Below, in pieces: positions 49,938 to 59,286 of a stretch of 64,000 nt of DNA. A model generated the notes under the pieces. That model searched no databases. It was given only the letters and a program-made list of their open reading frames with translations, and was not told the origin of the DNA. This DNA is from Heterodera schachtii (lineage: Eukaryota > Nematoda > Chromadorea > Rhabditida > Heteroderidae). Positions within the stretch are counted from its first letter, which is position 1. Each line of letters starts with the position of its first letter. Both the position numbers and the translations under genes were made by a program. The DNA lies in assembly GCA_023374025.1 (NCBI GenBank), contig SIJG01000036.1, positions 1,006,777 to 1,070,776 of the forward strand, given 5' to 3'.

Positions 49938-52900
49938 ATGACTTCAAAACGTAATGGAACTTCGCAACAAGGCGGGCCGTCGACCAAAAAATGGGATTTT
50001 CGAGCTATAGGGTAAATAATTAAAAAAAAAACAAAATTCTGCAATAATATATAAGAGACAATTATTACAATTTTTAATCAAAAATTTTTCAGGAACAATT
50101 TTACTGAGGAAATGGAAAATTATAAATTAATTGACGAACGGTCGACGATTTGCGAAAAATTTGGATTCACGAAGAACATTACGGAATTTCGGATCAATTC
50201 GGATGTGAGACGCCCTGACGAAGCGATGAGGGACGCAATTGACACAATGATTAAGGCGGCTTTTAAGACTACGGAAGAAAGGATGAAGCGGAAAGTGCGG
50301 ATGTTTGGGGTGGCAATAACGGGTGCCGGGCTTGCTTCCCCGGTTTGGTTACCGTACAGGGCGTACCCGCAGAACAATGCGGATGTTATTATGCAGGAGA
50401 TTAATAAGTTGGGGCAGAGCGGGGATGGAGAGGAGAATAAGAAAATGTTGCTGCTTTCGGAGCCTATTATGATGAAAATTACTTGCGTGACGATGCCCAA
50501 TGGAGAAGGGCCGAGAAATGTACACAAATTTGATTTCGGATTCAAGGAACACCAACGGATAAGGTAAGTATTTTTATTTAATAATAAAAAAAAATCAATT
50601 TAAATTAATGAAAAGATATAACTTTATTAAGGATTTCGAATGTGGATAAATTTTGTCTGTTTTATGCGTTAGTGGCGTCAAAGTTATATTTGGAAGTGCA
50701 TCGGAATATTTTTAATCGATTTATGAATAATATTATGAGACAGAGGGAGGCGGCATACGAACTATTACGTAATTGTGGAATTGATATTAACGAACATAGC
50801 TATGGAGTGGAACACTTGCCGAATGTTCAGAATTATTGGGTGGGTTTAAAATTTGGGAAAAAACATAGAAATTACCGATTTTTAGGATGAGATTTACCCC
50901 GGAAAATTCCGGGTTGTTGCGTTTGAGAAGTCTGCGGATCCGCGGAAATCGATCCGTGTTTTATGGAAGGGGCCTATGGGGCGAGAGATGGTCGTGCCAT
51001 TATTTTTGGAGAACACTCACTGGGATGGTCTGAAGAATTACGTCTGCTTTTTTAATCGCGGGAGGAAATTTTGCGTTGATTGTGAGTGCTTTTACTCGCG
51101 TGATATTTATCATACTTTGGAGTGTCGGGCTAGGTGTTATTATTGCAACAGAGTGGGCGGAGTACCGTGTGGAAAGGAGAGTGGAGTGAAGATTGAATGC
51201 CCGAAGTGTCGCCGTTACTTTTACAATTGGGAGTGTTATAACTATCATCAGGGACATGAGACTTGTAAATTATGGAGGCGTTGCGTTATCTGTGACAAGA
51301 TTTATCGATTTAACCCGAAGAAGGACCATGAATGTGGTGAGACTTATTGCCAACTTTGTAGTGTGAGCCATGACCCCAAGAGGGGTTGTTATATTATGCC
51401 GATAGAGGAAAAGGAAGACAAGGACGTCTACCGAATTGTCGCTTGGGTAAGTTTAGCAAAAAGAAAAATCAGTAAATAGGTCTTAATTTTTAGGATTCGG
51501 AAACATCGCAGGATTCGATTTATAAGGGGGACCAGAAAGAGCATGTGATCAATTATATTTCGGTGAGAGTTACGTGTACAGAGTGTTGTGACGATAAAAA
51601 TAGGACAAATTGCAAAATTTGTGGGGAGGAGAGGACCAAGGATTGGAGTGAGGCGGAGGGACATGAGCCGACGAAGGATTTTGTGGAATGGATTTTAACG
51701 GCCTTTACAAATTATGACACGTACATTTTTGCGCACAATGCCGGACGATTTGACGGTAAATGATCGTTTAAAAATGTTTTTTATTTTAAAAATTTCAGGA
51801 CATTTTATATTTAACTACCTCTGCCGTACCGGGAAGAACCCGATACCGCTCATCAACGGACTAAAAATTTATGAATTTAAAGTGCAGAATTCGAGGAAAC
51901 ATTCAATGCTGATATGGAGAGACTCATGCTTATTGATGCCGGTGAAACTCGAGTCGCTGAAGGCGACCTTCAATTTGGGCTGTGAGGACAAGCCCTTTTT
52001 CCCCTATTACTACAATAAGAAAGAAAATTATGGAAGACTTTTGGAACATCTACCACCGATGGAGGACTATTCTCCGGGATCTATGAATAAGGAAAAATAC
52101 GCAAAATTCGAAAAATGGTAAGAAAAGAAGGACAAAGCATAATAAAAATTCGTTTTCAGGTACCACGAAAACAAGAAGACACCCTTTTATTTGAATGACG
52201 AATTGAGAAATTATTGCAGAAACGACACGGAGATATTGCTGTTATCGATTATTGAGTTTAGGAGGATATTGATTAACGATATTACGAAAAGATTTGACCC
52301 ACTACCGAGGAGCTGTACGAATGCGGGTGTTGCGATGAATATTTTTAAGGCTATGTTTTTGTTAAAGGAGCAGTTATCGATTGTGCCGGAGAAGGGATAT
52401 GAGCGGTGTGATCGGGCCAGCGTGATGGCAATAAAGTATTTGGAGTGGCGGAGCAAGCGTGATGAGATTGAAATTAGGCACGCGGGGAATGGACGAGAGG
52501 TCAAAATTGGAAATTATAAATTGGATGGATTTATTGCGAATGTGGGAGGACGCGACAAATGCATTGAGGTGATGGGATGCTATATACATGGATGTATGAA
52601 CTGTTATGACTCGGCGGCGGAACTGATTGGTGGAAGGACGGCCCAGGAATTGAACGATGAGACGCAGGAGAGATTGGCGGAGCTGCGGAAGACTTTGGAC
52701 GTCGAAGAAGTTTGGGTAAGTTTATTTGACATTTGAATTATTAATTGTGCTTTTTCAGGGATGTCAAATTGAGAAGGAACTAAAAAAGAATGAAGAGATG
52801 CGTGACTTCTTCGACGACAGAGGGAACGAGAAGGGGCCGATTGATCCGCGGATGGCTTATGCGGGAGGGAGGACTGGGCCGATGAAATTGTATGCAAAAT

Positions 52901-54423
52901 CGGATGAGAAGAAAAAAATTAGTGTTTACGATATTGTGAGTCTGTATCCGTCAGTGAATTACGGTACAGCTTACCCGATTGGATTGCCTGAGATTATTAT
53001 ACCGAAGAGCGATGAGATTAATGTTAATTGGACGAGCCCAGACGATTTGAAGTATAAGGGGTTATATAAAGTGAGGGTCAACCCACCAAGGGGGTTGCGG
53101 GTTCCAGTTTTGCAGTTGAAGTGCGATGATAGGTTATTGTTTCCGTTATGTTGGAGATGTGCGTCAAAATTTAAGAAAGAAACAACGAGATGTAATTACA
53201 AGTGCCCTCATGATGGAGCACAGCGGAGATACGTGGCGACATACACCAGCGTCGAATTAGTAAGAAATTATTTTTAAAATTAAAAATAATTTTCGTTTTT
53301 TCAGGCGAAGGCGTTGGAATGCGGATATACTGTGGACAGATTTTATAGAGCGTGGCATTACGAAGAAGAGGCAGACGATTTATTCAAGGGATATGTGAGA
53401 TTATTTTTGAAACTGAAGGAGGAGGCGAGCGGTTTTCCGAAGGGGGTTGAGACGGATGAGCAGAAGAATATTTGGAGAGAAGAATATAAAGAAAAATATG
53501 GAATCGAAATTGAGTTGACTAAAGTGAAGAAGAATCCGGGATTGCGGTACATCAGCAAATTGATGCTTAATAGTTTATGGGTAAGAAAATTAAAAAATAA
53601 ATATATGGTCATTAATTTTAACTTTTAGGGTAAGTTTTCGATGAGAAATTGTTTGAACAAGAATGCGGTAATAGATAGGGCCTCGGAGTACTATAAAATT
53701 GCGTGTGATCATAAAATTGAGATGTGTGATATTGTTGAATATTCGGAGGAAGCGATTAGGTTGATCTACAGGGACAAGGATGACTTTGTGATGGAACACA
53801 AGTCAAGTAACATAATCATCAGTTTATGGCGAGTTAAAACTTATAAATTTGTATATAACCCAATTTTTAGGACGACGAGTATGGCGCGGTTAAAATTATT
53901 AGAATTCATGAGAGAAGCGGAGGGAAACGGAGGAGAAATTTTGTACACGGACACGGACAGCATTTTTGTTTTACACGATAGGGACGTGGAGCCGATCACG
54001 ACGGGGAAATTTTTGGGACAGATGAGCGAGGAATATGGCGGCTATGAGATTGAGGAATATTGTTGCGGAGGAGCGAAGCAGTACGCATTGAAAATGAAAA
54101 ATAAGCAGACGGAGGAGACTGAATACGTTATGAAGATAAGGGGGATTACATTCGACGTGGACAATAGGAAAACATTACATTACGACACATTCAGGGAGAT
54201 GGTACTGAATTATGGAAAAGGCGAGGTGGACCCGGCATTCTTCGTGTACAAGAATGATTTTGGGTACGTTTTTCAAAAATTTTGACTCATTAAAAAATCA
54301 ATATTTAGGCCAACGCGGGATTCGAAAGTGGTGACGAGGGAGAAGCACAAAATGTACAAGCCGGTCTGCCAGAAGGGGATAATCGATGAAGGACTTAATG
54401 TGATGCCATTTGGATTTTATTAA
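49938..54423 (+). CDS. polB: Protein-primed family B DNA polymerase, 12 exons, 1311 aa
   Basis: This is the replicative polymerase of the element. Proposed exons: 49938-50011, 50093-50563, 50632-50839, 50886-51446, 51494-51755, 51799-52117, 52160-52715, 52759-53259, 53305-53580, 53629-53828, 53871-54263 and 54309-54423; the sum is exactly 1312 codons. A Cys-rich, zinc-binding-like region (about residues 330-430) precedes the 3'-5' exonuclease: Exo I DSE (439-441), Exo II AGRFD (to 525) and Exo III YCRND (650-654). An endonuclease-like insert with KLDGF and GCYIHGCMNC follows. Polymerase motifs are DIVSLYPS (875-882), KLMLNSLWGKF (from 1069), YTDTDS (1168-1173) and the KxY motif KQY (1212-1214). 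Introns are 42-81 nt; the tenth appears to be a 42-nt GC-AG intron. All catalytic motifs are intact. AATAAA follows at 54457-54462. Confidence 0.95.
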
Positions 54424-54456
54424 TTTTTTTTGTATTTAAATGTATTTTTTTTGTTA

Positions 54457-54462
54457 AATAAA
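54457..54462 (+). terminator. Polyadenylation signal of polB
   Basis: AATAAA lies 34 nt after the polB stop codon, with a second GAATAAATAA nearby at about 54466. The polymerase transcript would end before or within the hairpin at 54491-54540. Confidence 0.55.
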
Positions 54463-54490
54463 GTTGAATAAATAATTAAAGTGATATTAT

Positions 54491-54540
54491 GACTAGCGGG
54501 GGTGGAACGGTCTAAAGTGAAGGCCCACTCCTGTTAGCCG
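54491..54540 (+). other. Conserved-looking RNA hairpin between polB and the PAZ gene
   Basis: In plus-strand RNA, GACUAGCGGGGGUGG pairs with CCACUCCUGUUAGCC over 15 positions, with 14 pairs including three G-U wobbles and one A-C mismatch, around a 19-nt loop. In minus-strand RNA the same wobbles become A-C mismatches, so the plus-strand transcript folds better. It sits between the convergent 3' ends of polB and the PAZ gene. It could be a transcript-end structure, a packaging or replication signal, or a small RNA precursor. Confidence 0.4.
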
Positions 54541-54548
54541 TAATATTT

Positions 54549-54893
54549 TTATAAAAAATCCAAAAGTTCAAGGGGAAAATAGCACCTATGACCATTATTC
54601 TGGTACATAGTTATACACGGTAGTTGAGGGAATTGTAGTTTGACCCGATGTCTAGAGTAGAGGTGCTGTTCGACAGTAACCCCGAGGAAACCTCGGTAGG
54701 CAAAAAGCCTATTAGAACCGTTAAATGCGATGTCATCCGGTGAAATAAACAGATTGTGCCTAAGGTGTCTCGTTATTAGGGCATGTCTTCTCAAAAACTT
54801 CAAATTTTCTTTCTTCCTCTGTCGTAGAATTTCAGATAGTTCGTGTGGTTCGCATTCGTTAAAATCGCATAGAATTTCAACGAGAGAATTCAT
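54549..54893 (-). CDS. Stand-alone PAZ-domain protein (Argonaute-type), 114 aa
   Basis: Residues 73-113 match the C-terminal half of Argonaute PAZ domains: TVEQ, then L.F.PQLPCI, a basic turn, and RCYFPLELLDF, corresponding to the family pattern TVxxYF...LxxPxLPCL...YLPxExC. The preceding ~70 residues have the length and basic character (LRRHALITRHLRHN) of the PAZ N-terminal half. The frame starts just before and stops just after one PAZ domain, so no MID, PIWI or N domain is present. PAZ binds small-RNA 3' ends; two tyrosines of the classic 3'-end pocket align to His77 and His82. The start at 54893 is the first ATG after its own TATA box (54933-54940). It is intronless, unlike host Argonautes. 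Plausible role, by inference: interference with host RNA silencing. Confidence 0.78.
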   Translation of the reverse strand: MNSLVEILCDFNECEPHELSEILRQRKKENLKFLRRHALITRHLRHNLFISPDDIAFNGSNRLFAYRGFLGVTVEQHLYSRHRVKLQFPQLPCITMYQNNGHRCYFPLELLDFL

Positions 54894-54914
54894 TTTGAGC
54901 ACGAGTAGGCATTT

Positions 54915-55784
54915 TCATATTCGTTGCAAATCCTTATATACCATTACCTCACCACTACTATATGATGAGTTTTTGCCTTTTCTCTTTAATTTCAAAATTC
55001 TGAGAACTGAAATACAAATGATGACCACTACCAAATCTAAAATTGACAGAAAATATACCCAAATATTAGAATTTGAGACTTTAATTTTCTCAAACTCTTT
55101 GAACATGACAAAATTAAAGAAGTCACTATTTGCATCGGATATATATTTGGGAAGTATCTCATTTGAGTCAAATCGATCTTTATATATTTTCTTCTCCTTA
55201 ATTAAATAAATTTGCCCCTCAATTATTAGGAAATCGGTGTATGACGATGGCATCGATCCGATCGGTTTAGTAATAATTTCGGTTTCATTGTGTTTTGTCC
55301 ATAAATTCTCGATTGTTCTAAGGTCAATCTCGTCTATTCGATCATCACTGATTACGAAAAGTCGACCATCAATATGATCAAATCTAAGGTCCCCACCGGG
55401 AAAATTCCTGACAATCATTTCTTGACTCCCTCTTGTTACCGAAGTTTCATTTGTCTTTTCGTTTTGGAAAATTAAATAACTATGATCATTGTAATAAAAG
55501 CACGCTTGGGACTTTAATTGCCGAAAATCCCGGTAAAGCTTGATATTAGTAGGTCCGCTCTTTTCTATTGAATTAATTTCTTGGATTGATATACTCCATC
55601 CTGAAATAGGATTCCTATTTATCGTACATAGTCTCGACCGATCGAACCCAAACAGCCTTTCATTGACCGATTTCTTTTTCATAGTAAGATACTTGTCGTC
55701 AAAAAGTTGGGTATCAGAAAGAATCTGAACCCTTTCTCCACTGAGTTGGCCGACTATCGTTAGGAGAAAAAATAAATTAAACAT
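54915..55784 (-). CDS. Type I membrane glycoprotein, function unknown, 289 aa
   Basis: An N-terminal signal peptide (MFNLFFLLTIVGQLSG) is followed by a ~225-residue, beta-rich ectodomain with two NET(S/E)-type stretches, of which NETS is an N-glycosylation sequon, and few cysteines. A single membrane segment (roughly residues 245-268, YFLSILDLVVVIICISVL) and a short basic tail with Ser- and Tyr-rich sequence follow. I chose the ATG at 55784 because the preceding in-frame start would be TTG, and a TATA box lies 51 nt upstream at 55828-55835. The gene overlaps the protease end by 8 nt. Some nematode Mavericks are reported to encode envelope fusogens; this protein is shorter and shows no fusogen signature that I recognise. 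It could be an envelope, attachment or immune-evasion protein. The family is not identified. Confidence 0.75.
   Translation of the reverse strand: MFNLFFLLTIVGQLSGERVQILSDTQLFDDKYLTMKKKSVNERLFGFDRSRLCTINRNPISGWSISIQEINSIEKSGPTNIKLYRDFRQLKSQACFYYNDHSYLIFQNEKTNETSVTRGSQEMIVRNFPGGDLRFDHIDGRLFVISDDRIDEIDLRTIENLWTKHNETEIITKPIGSMPSSYTDFLIIEGQIYLIKEKKIYKDRFDSNEILPKYISDANSDFFNFVMFKEFEKIKVSNSNIWVYFLSILDLVVVIICISVLRILKLKRKGKNSSYSSGEVMVYKDLQRI
54933..54940 (-). promoter_or_regulatory. TATA box of the PAZ gene
   Basis: TATATAAG in the context GGTATATAAGGA lies 47 nt before the ATG at 54893 and inside the last codons of the membrane glycoprotein gene. Spacing and context are nearly the same as for the TBP gene box at 62249. 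Confidence 0.65.
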
Positions 55785-56223
55785 TACTGACAAAATCCTT
55801 AACTAGTAAATCGGCCCGCGGACGAACCTTATATAGACCATCAATGACCTCACAATAAGGGATTCCCGAGCATCTCTGTGTCAAGAAATAAATGCAAAAT
55901 TGACCACACGCATCTGAGAATTGATGTTGGACTATACGATCATTAAAGAGGATTCGTTCGAATAAGTTAAGATATGAACTTAAATCTTCATTGGGATAAT
56001 CGCCCAATGAATCAAAATATTCTATTTCTGACGGCGAATTTGCAAAACAAGCAATCCAATGTTCACCTGTAGTTCCCGCCCGGTCGGTATTTGCCACAAA
56101 ACAGTATGGAAAATGCCTGTCCTTCAATTTTGGCATCCTATCGGAAGCAAAAACACCGAAAAAGTATTTTCGCGTTTTCGGGTGTTTGGATAAAAATATT
56201 TCAATTTCGTGAGAGTTCATCAT
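55777..56223 (-). CDS. Adenain-like cysteine protease (virion maturation), 148 aa
   Basis: The catalytic arrangement of adenovirus/Ulp1-type (C5) proteases is visible: His55 in GEHWIACF, Asp71 in YFDSLG, Gln101 of the oxyanion hole and Cys106 in DACGQFC. The N-terminal FFGVFASDRMP resembles the conserved GVF..D.LP start of the family. Such proteases cleave capsid precursors during particle maturation, and all Polintons with capsid genes tend to carry one. It is short but complete. Its ATG overlaps the major capsid stop codon (ATGA), and no TATA box precedes it, so it is probably translated from the capsid mRNA. Confidence 0.93.
   Translation of the reverse strand: MMNSHEIEIFLSKHPKTRKYFFGVFASDRMPKLKDRHFPYCFVANTDRAGTTGEHWIACFANSPSEIEYFDSLGDYPNEDLSSYLNLFERILFNDRIVQHQFSDACGQFCIYFLTQRCSGIPYCEVIDGLYKVRPRADLLVKDFVSNV
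55828..55835 (-). promoter_or_regulatory. TATA box of the membrane glycoprotein gene
   Basis: TATATAAG in the context TCTATATAAGGTT lies 51 nt upstream of the ATG at 55784, embedded in the protease coding sequence. It decides the start in favour of 55784. Confidence 0.6.
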
Positions 56224-57572
56224 ATGCTTCCGTCGCTACTCAGCACACGATTAGCATTAATAGATAAAATCGAATCAAATTCCCCCAGAACGATCATCTC
56301 ATACCCGCCGTCCTTTATAGGCTCATTAAATTGCACCTTGATGCTGGTCGTTCCGTTTCGAATCAATTCAAAACCAGGGGTATCCTCGAGAGTAGAGGTC
56401 ATCGGAATAACGAAGAAACACCACCCAATTACAAATTTTTGCATATTGATCGACATTGTTCTTTCACCGTCGTCCATTCCGAGTCCCGTATACATGTCAA
56501 CAAATGCTCGAATGTATTTGTTTCTTCCAAAATTAAGAGAATAAGGGGACCCGGGGAATATGTTTCCATTCGCTTCGACACTGATAGAGCGTATTTTGGC
56601 ATGTTCAAAGACGAATGGTGACTCTTTAGGATTTCCAGTATACGCACCGGTTGAAACAAACCCTACGATTAAACGTCTCGGAACAATGCTGGTAAAAACA
56701 TTGTGCGAGAGATCGGAAGTGCCCCGTGGGATGAAAAGACTCCTGATCTCAATTTTTCTAACCGGGTATTTGGCCGGGGTGGTTTGTAGCTGGTTGCTTA
56801 TTACGTTATTTAATGACTGGGTAATATCGACTGTTTTTACATAAATTCTAATATCATGTATGTTAATACGATATGTGTGCGGGTTCGCTACGGTTGCATT
56901 TCCGGAAACATATGTCGGTGCCATAATTAGAAAATCATCGGTGTTTCGGTGTATGCTAAAAATTACATCAGAGTTATTAAGCAATAGGTTGGGCTGACGG
57001 GCGAGATCAAAATTAAGTTTCACCATGGTTTCGCATTTGGCTCCGTCAGCAAAACGTGACGCTCTGTTTTTAAAGCCAGTGTTTGTGTAACTATCCTGGT
57101 CGACATCATCGACATAATAGCAAGATGCTTCACAAAGACCCTTTTTGACATCTTCTGAAAATCCCAATTCATTCATCATATATGCCCTAAACGCATAGTA
57201 GATGCCGGAATCATAAGACTCAACGCCGGAAATTGACACCTTTAATGTTTTGACAAAGCTGTGCCCAAAATTTTGAATAACACCGACGTGTTGGTCAGCT
57301 TCACTGTCCTTGGTAATCGGAATCCAATTACTTTTGTCTTTTCTCTCAATTGAAGTTGACAGATAAAGAAAAGTTTTATTGAGGTCACAAAACTGATTAT
57401 CTGAAAAAAGCCTAAAGATATACGGTCCAGATTGATTTATTGCTGAAAGAGGGAGTAATTCCCTAATACTGGATTTATTAATTGCAACGTTCGTCGGGGG
57501 GATGTCGAACAGCGAAAGGCCCCCCTCGAGACCATCCTCACTCGTCTTGTCTATTTTCTTAAGAGTTGACAT
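56220..57572 (-). CDS. Major capsid protein, double jelly-roll, 450 aa
   Basis: The C-terminal region has features characteristic of Polinton major capsid proteins: a PVRKIEIRSLFIPRGT segment followed by PRRLIVGFV, a P(F/Y)xF segment before an SISVEANG strand, NKYIRAFVDMYTG, and a terminal TSIKVQFNEPI / EMIVLGEFDSIL pair. Predicted secondary structure would be mostly beta, as in double jelly-roll capsomers that form hexon-like trimers. Length is within the usual 400-600. A TATA box at 57597-57604 leaves only about 2 nt between a predicted start at -30 and the ATG. The frame is intact. Confidence 0.93.
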   Translation of the reverse strand: MSTLKKIDKTSEDGLEGGLSLFDIPPTNVAINKSSIRELLPLSAINQSGPYIFRLFSDNQFCDLNKTFLYLSTSIERKDKSNWIPITKDSEADQHVGVIQNFGHSFVKTLKVSISGVESYDSGIYYAFRAYMMNELGFSEDVKKGLCEASCYYVDDVDQDSYTNTGFKNRASRFADGAKCETMVKLNFDLARQPNLLLNNSDVIFSIHRNTDDFLIMAPTYVSGNATVANPHTYRINIHDIRIYVKTVDITQSLNNVISNQLQTTPAKYPVRKIEIRSLFIPRGTSDLSHNVFTSIVPRRLIVGFVSTGAYTGNPKESPFVFEHAKIRSISVEANGNIFPGSPYSLNFGRNKYIRAFVDMYTGLGMDDGERTMSINMQKFVIGWCFFVIPMTSTLEDTPGFELIRNGTTSIKVQFNEPIKDGGYEMIVLGEFDSILSINANRVLSSDGSI

Positions 57573-57596
57573 TTTTATTTCTTTATGTTAGCTATC

Positions 57597-57604
57597 TATT
57601 TATA
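57597..57604 (-). promoter_or_regulatory. TATA box of the major capsid gene
   Basis: TATAAATAGATAGC begins 32 nt before the ATG. The 12-base string TATAAATAGATM is shared with the ATPase promoter at 62039-62046. The ATG is preceded by an A-rich AATAAAA leader. Confidence 0.65.
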
Positions 57605-57607
57605 CCT

Positions 57608-57985
57608 TTAGATGAAACTTAACTGATCAAACACCCGTTTCCGGTTTTTATTAGTGATCAGGGCCCTTTTTCCTTTCCCACATTGTTGTAACTTATCGGT
57701 AAGGTTTGTCAGACCCTGTTTTGAGTGTTCCCTGACGGCATCCCTTAAATCACGGCCCTGGGCGATGTCGCTAAGAACTCTCTGCCCCGCGGCAAACCCT
57801 TCCTGTCCCGCACTCGAGGCAATGTTCTTCGCAATCGGGGTCAAGAAACGTGCCACATTACCGAGGAAACCGAACCCCCGCTGATACTTGCTTCCGACGA
57901 AATATTGTTTCTGTCCCCTCCCGTGTTGGGAAGTGAAAAAAGATGACCAATCAACCGACTCGGGGTCGAAAAATACGTGTGTCAT
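57608..57985 (-). CDS. Small virion-type protein conserved in Polintons, 125 aa
   Basis: An N-terminal GRGQKQYF...YQRGFGFLGNVARF stretch leads into an Ala- and Gly-rich amphipathic helix, a polar middle and a basic end (GKGKRALITNKNRKR). A small protein with a YQRG-G-G start and basic tail commonly lies next to the penton and capsid genes in Polintons and is thought to be a minor virion component. The Gly-X-Gly stretches could be processing sites for the adenain-like protease (inference). It starts 2 nt after the penton stop codon and has no clear TATA box, suggesting a shared transcript with the penton gene. Confidence 0.7.
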   Translation of the reverse strand: MTHVFFDPESVDWSSFFTSQHGRGQKQYFVGSKYQRGFGFLGNVARFLTPIAKNIASSAGQEGFAAGQRVLSDIAQGRDLRDAVREHSKQGLTNLTDKLQQCGKGKRALITNKNRKRVFDQLSFI

Positions 57986-57987
57986 TT

Positions 57988-59286
57988 TTAAAAGATACTT
58001 TTCTTAAAATGTAATGTAAGAATACAACTTCCCCAGTGAAATTTAACGAATTCACCAAACGGTGTGTGAATTTCAATTGTAATTTCTGAAATTCGTTTCG
58101 ATTGTAGACGATGAAAGTACTCGGTGCTATATATAACTTCACTAATCGACCCTGGGTCGTCGACGACGTTAACTATTCTTAAGAGTGGAGCCATCTGGTT
58201 CCCGATAATTGTGTTTTCTATTAAATTTGGTGCATAAATGTATAGCTGCCTTACGCCTCCCGTCAAATCTGGCATATAATTCGCCTCTTCTGCATGAAAT
58301 AGCCTTGTGTTTTTAAAACCGAGCACATAGGCGAGGTGTTTTGACAAATCTATGTGGGAGACGGCAGAGGAAAGATAGACAATAAATTTTTGATCAATGC
58401 TATCATACTGAAATTGAACATCCTCATTGGCTAGTCTCTCTCTTTTTTGTGGTCCTTTTTCAGCTTCAGCAAGTTCTCTATTTTCAATTTCTTTACGTTT
58501 AATATGCTCCCCAAGCGCCAAGTTAAGCCTATCCACCATTCCACTATAACCCTTTTCCGATTTATCATTATATTCCTCGAGAGTTGATGAATATTTGATT
58601 TTTGCCTGTCTGGCGATTCCCTTTGCGACATCGGCTGATTTCTTTGCATGTTTCATGTCATTATTTGCCACATGCTCTAAGGTTGTGGTTTTAGCTTTCT
58701 CTACCTCTTCTTGAAAAGATTTAAGTTCATTTCGAGATGTTTGAATTTGGGTTCCCATCTCTACCATTTTGTCAAACCACATTTTTATACCAGGCTCTTC
58801 TAAAATTTGAGTATTTGTTTCCCGTAGTGTGTTTATTTGGGTTTGGATGGAATTCGAGATATTATTGATCTGATTGAAATGTCTTTCTACATCTCTCCCG
58901 GCGCGTTCAGCGGCCCTCTTTGCGACATCAATTTTTGAGTCTTTGGTTTCTTCAGCCTTGGCATCTCTCTTTCCACGTTGTTTTTTGATTTTGTAATGAT
59001 GTGTAAATGCTTCGTTAATTTTATTTCCCAATCCCCCGGCGGTTTTAAAATTCATGTCGGGTAAATAAACTTGAATGGGGACACTGCTGTCATTTTCCCA
59101 TACTTTAATAAACTCTTGCCCATTTATACCGAGAGCGGTGAATGAGTAGGGGTAAATAATTGATGAGAGAGCTACTGACCAATTTGTGCCCAATTCCAAA
59201 GTCTCGGGGAGTCGTACTGTGAATTTTGATGTAGTGTTCCCCTGCCCTGGTGTGTTCGAGGGTAGTATTATGTAAAAGTCATCCAT
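57988..59286 (-). CDS. Minor capsid (penton-type) protein with long coiled-coil insert, 432 aa
   Basis: Residues 1-95 open with DDFYIILPSN...FTVRLPETLELGTNWSVALSSI, and the C-terminal 140 residues have the Polinton penton signature: LAYVLGF, an LYIYAPNLIENTIIGN segment, APLLRIVNVV and a final KFHWGSCILTLHFK strand. Together these make the single jelly-roll that fills capsid vertices. Between them, residues ~98-287 form a charged, heptad-like helical region rich in Lys, Glu, Ala and Gln, likely a coiled coil projecting from the vertex. The start overlaps the integrase end by 8 nt. A weak TATTTTATA box is at 59308-59316. Confidence 0.9.
   Translation of the reverse strand: MDDFYIILPSNTPGQGNTTSKFTVRLPETLELGTNWSVALSSIIYPYSFTALGINGQEFIKVWENDSSVPIQVYLPDMNFKTAGGLGNKINEAFTHHYKIKKQRGKRDAKAEETKDSKIDVAKRAAERAGRDVERHFNQINNISNSIQTQINTLRETNTQILEEPGIKMWFDKMVEMGTQIQTSRNELKSFQEEVEKAKTTTLEHVANNDMKHAKKSADVAKGIARQAKIKYSSTLEEYNDKSEKGYSGMVDRLNLALGEHIKRKEIENRELAEAEKGPQKRERLANEDVQFQYDSIDQKFIVYLSSAVSHIDLSKHLAYVLGFKNTRLFHAEEANYMPDLTGGVRQLYIYAPNLIENTIIGNQMAPLLRIVNVVDDPGSISEVIYSTEYFHRLQSKRISEITIEIHTPFGEFVKFHWGSCILTLHFKKSIF

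Noticed and set aside
50120..50545. 141-codon minus-strand frame opposite polB exon 2
   Set aside because: It is the antisense shadow of a confirmed polymerase exon.
51000..51480. Cys-rich polB region as a separate zinc-finger gene
   Set aside because: It joins in frame by clean small introns to flanking exons, and Polinton polymerases commonly carry a Cys-rich region before the exonuclease.
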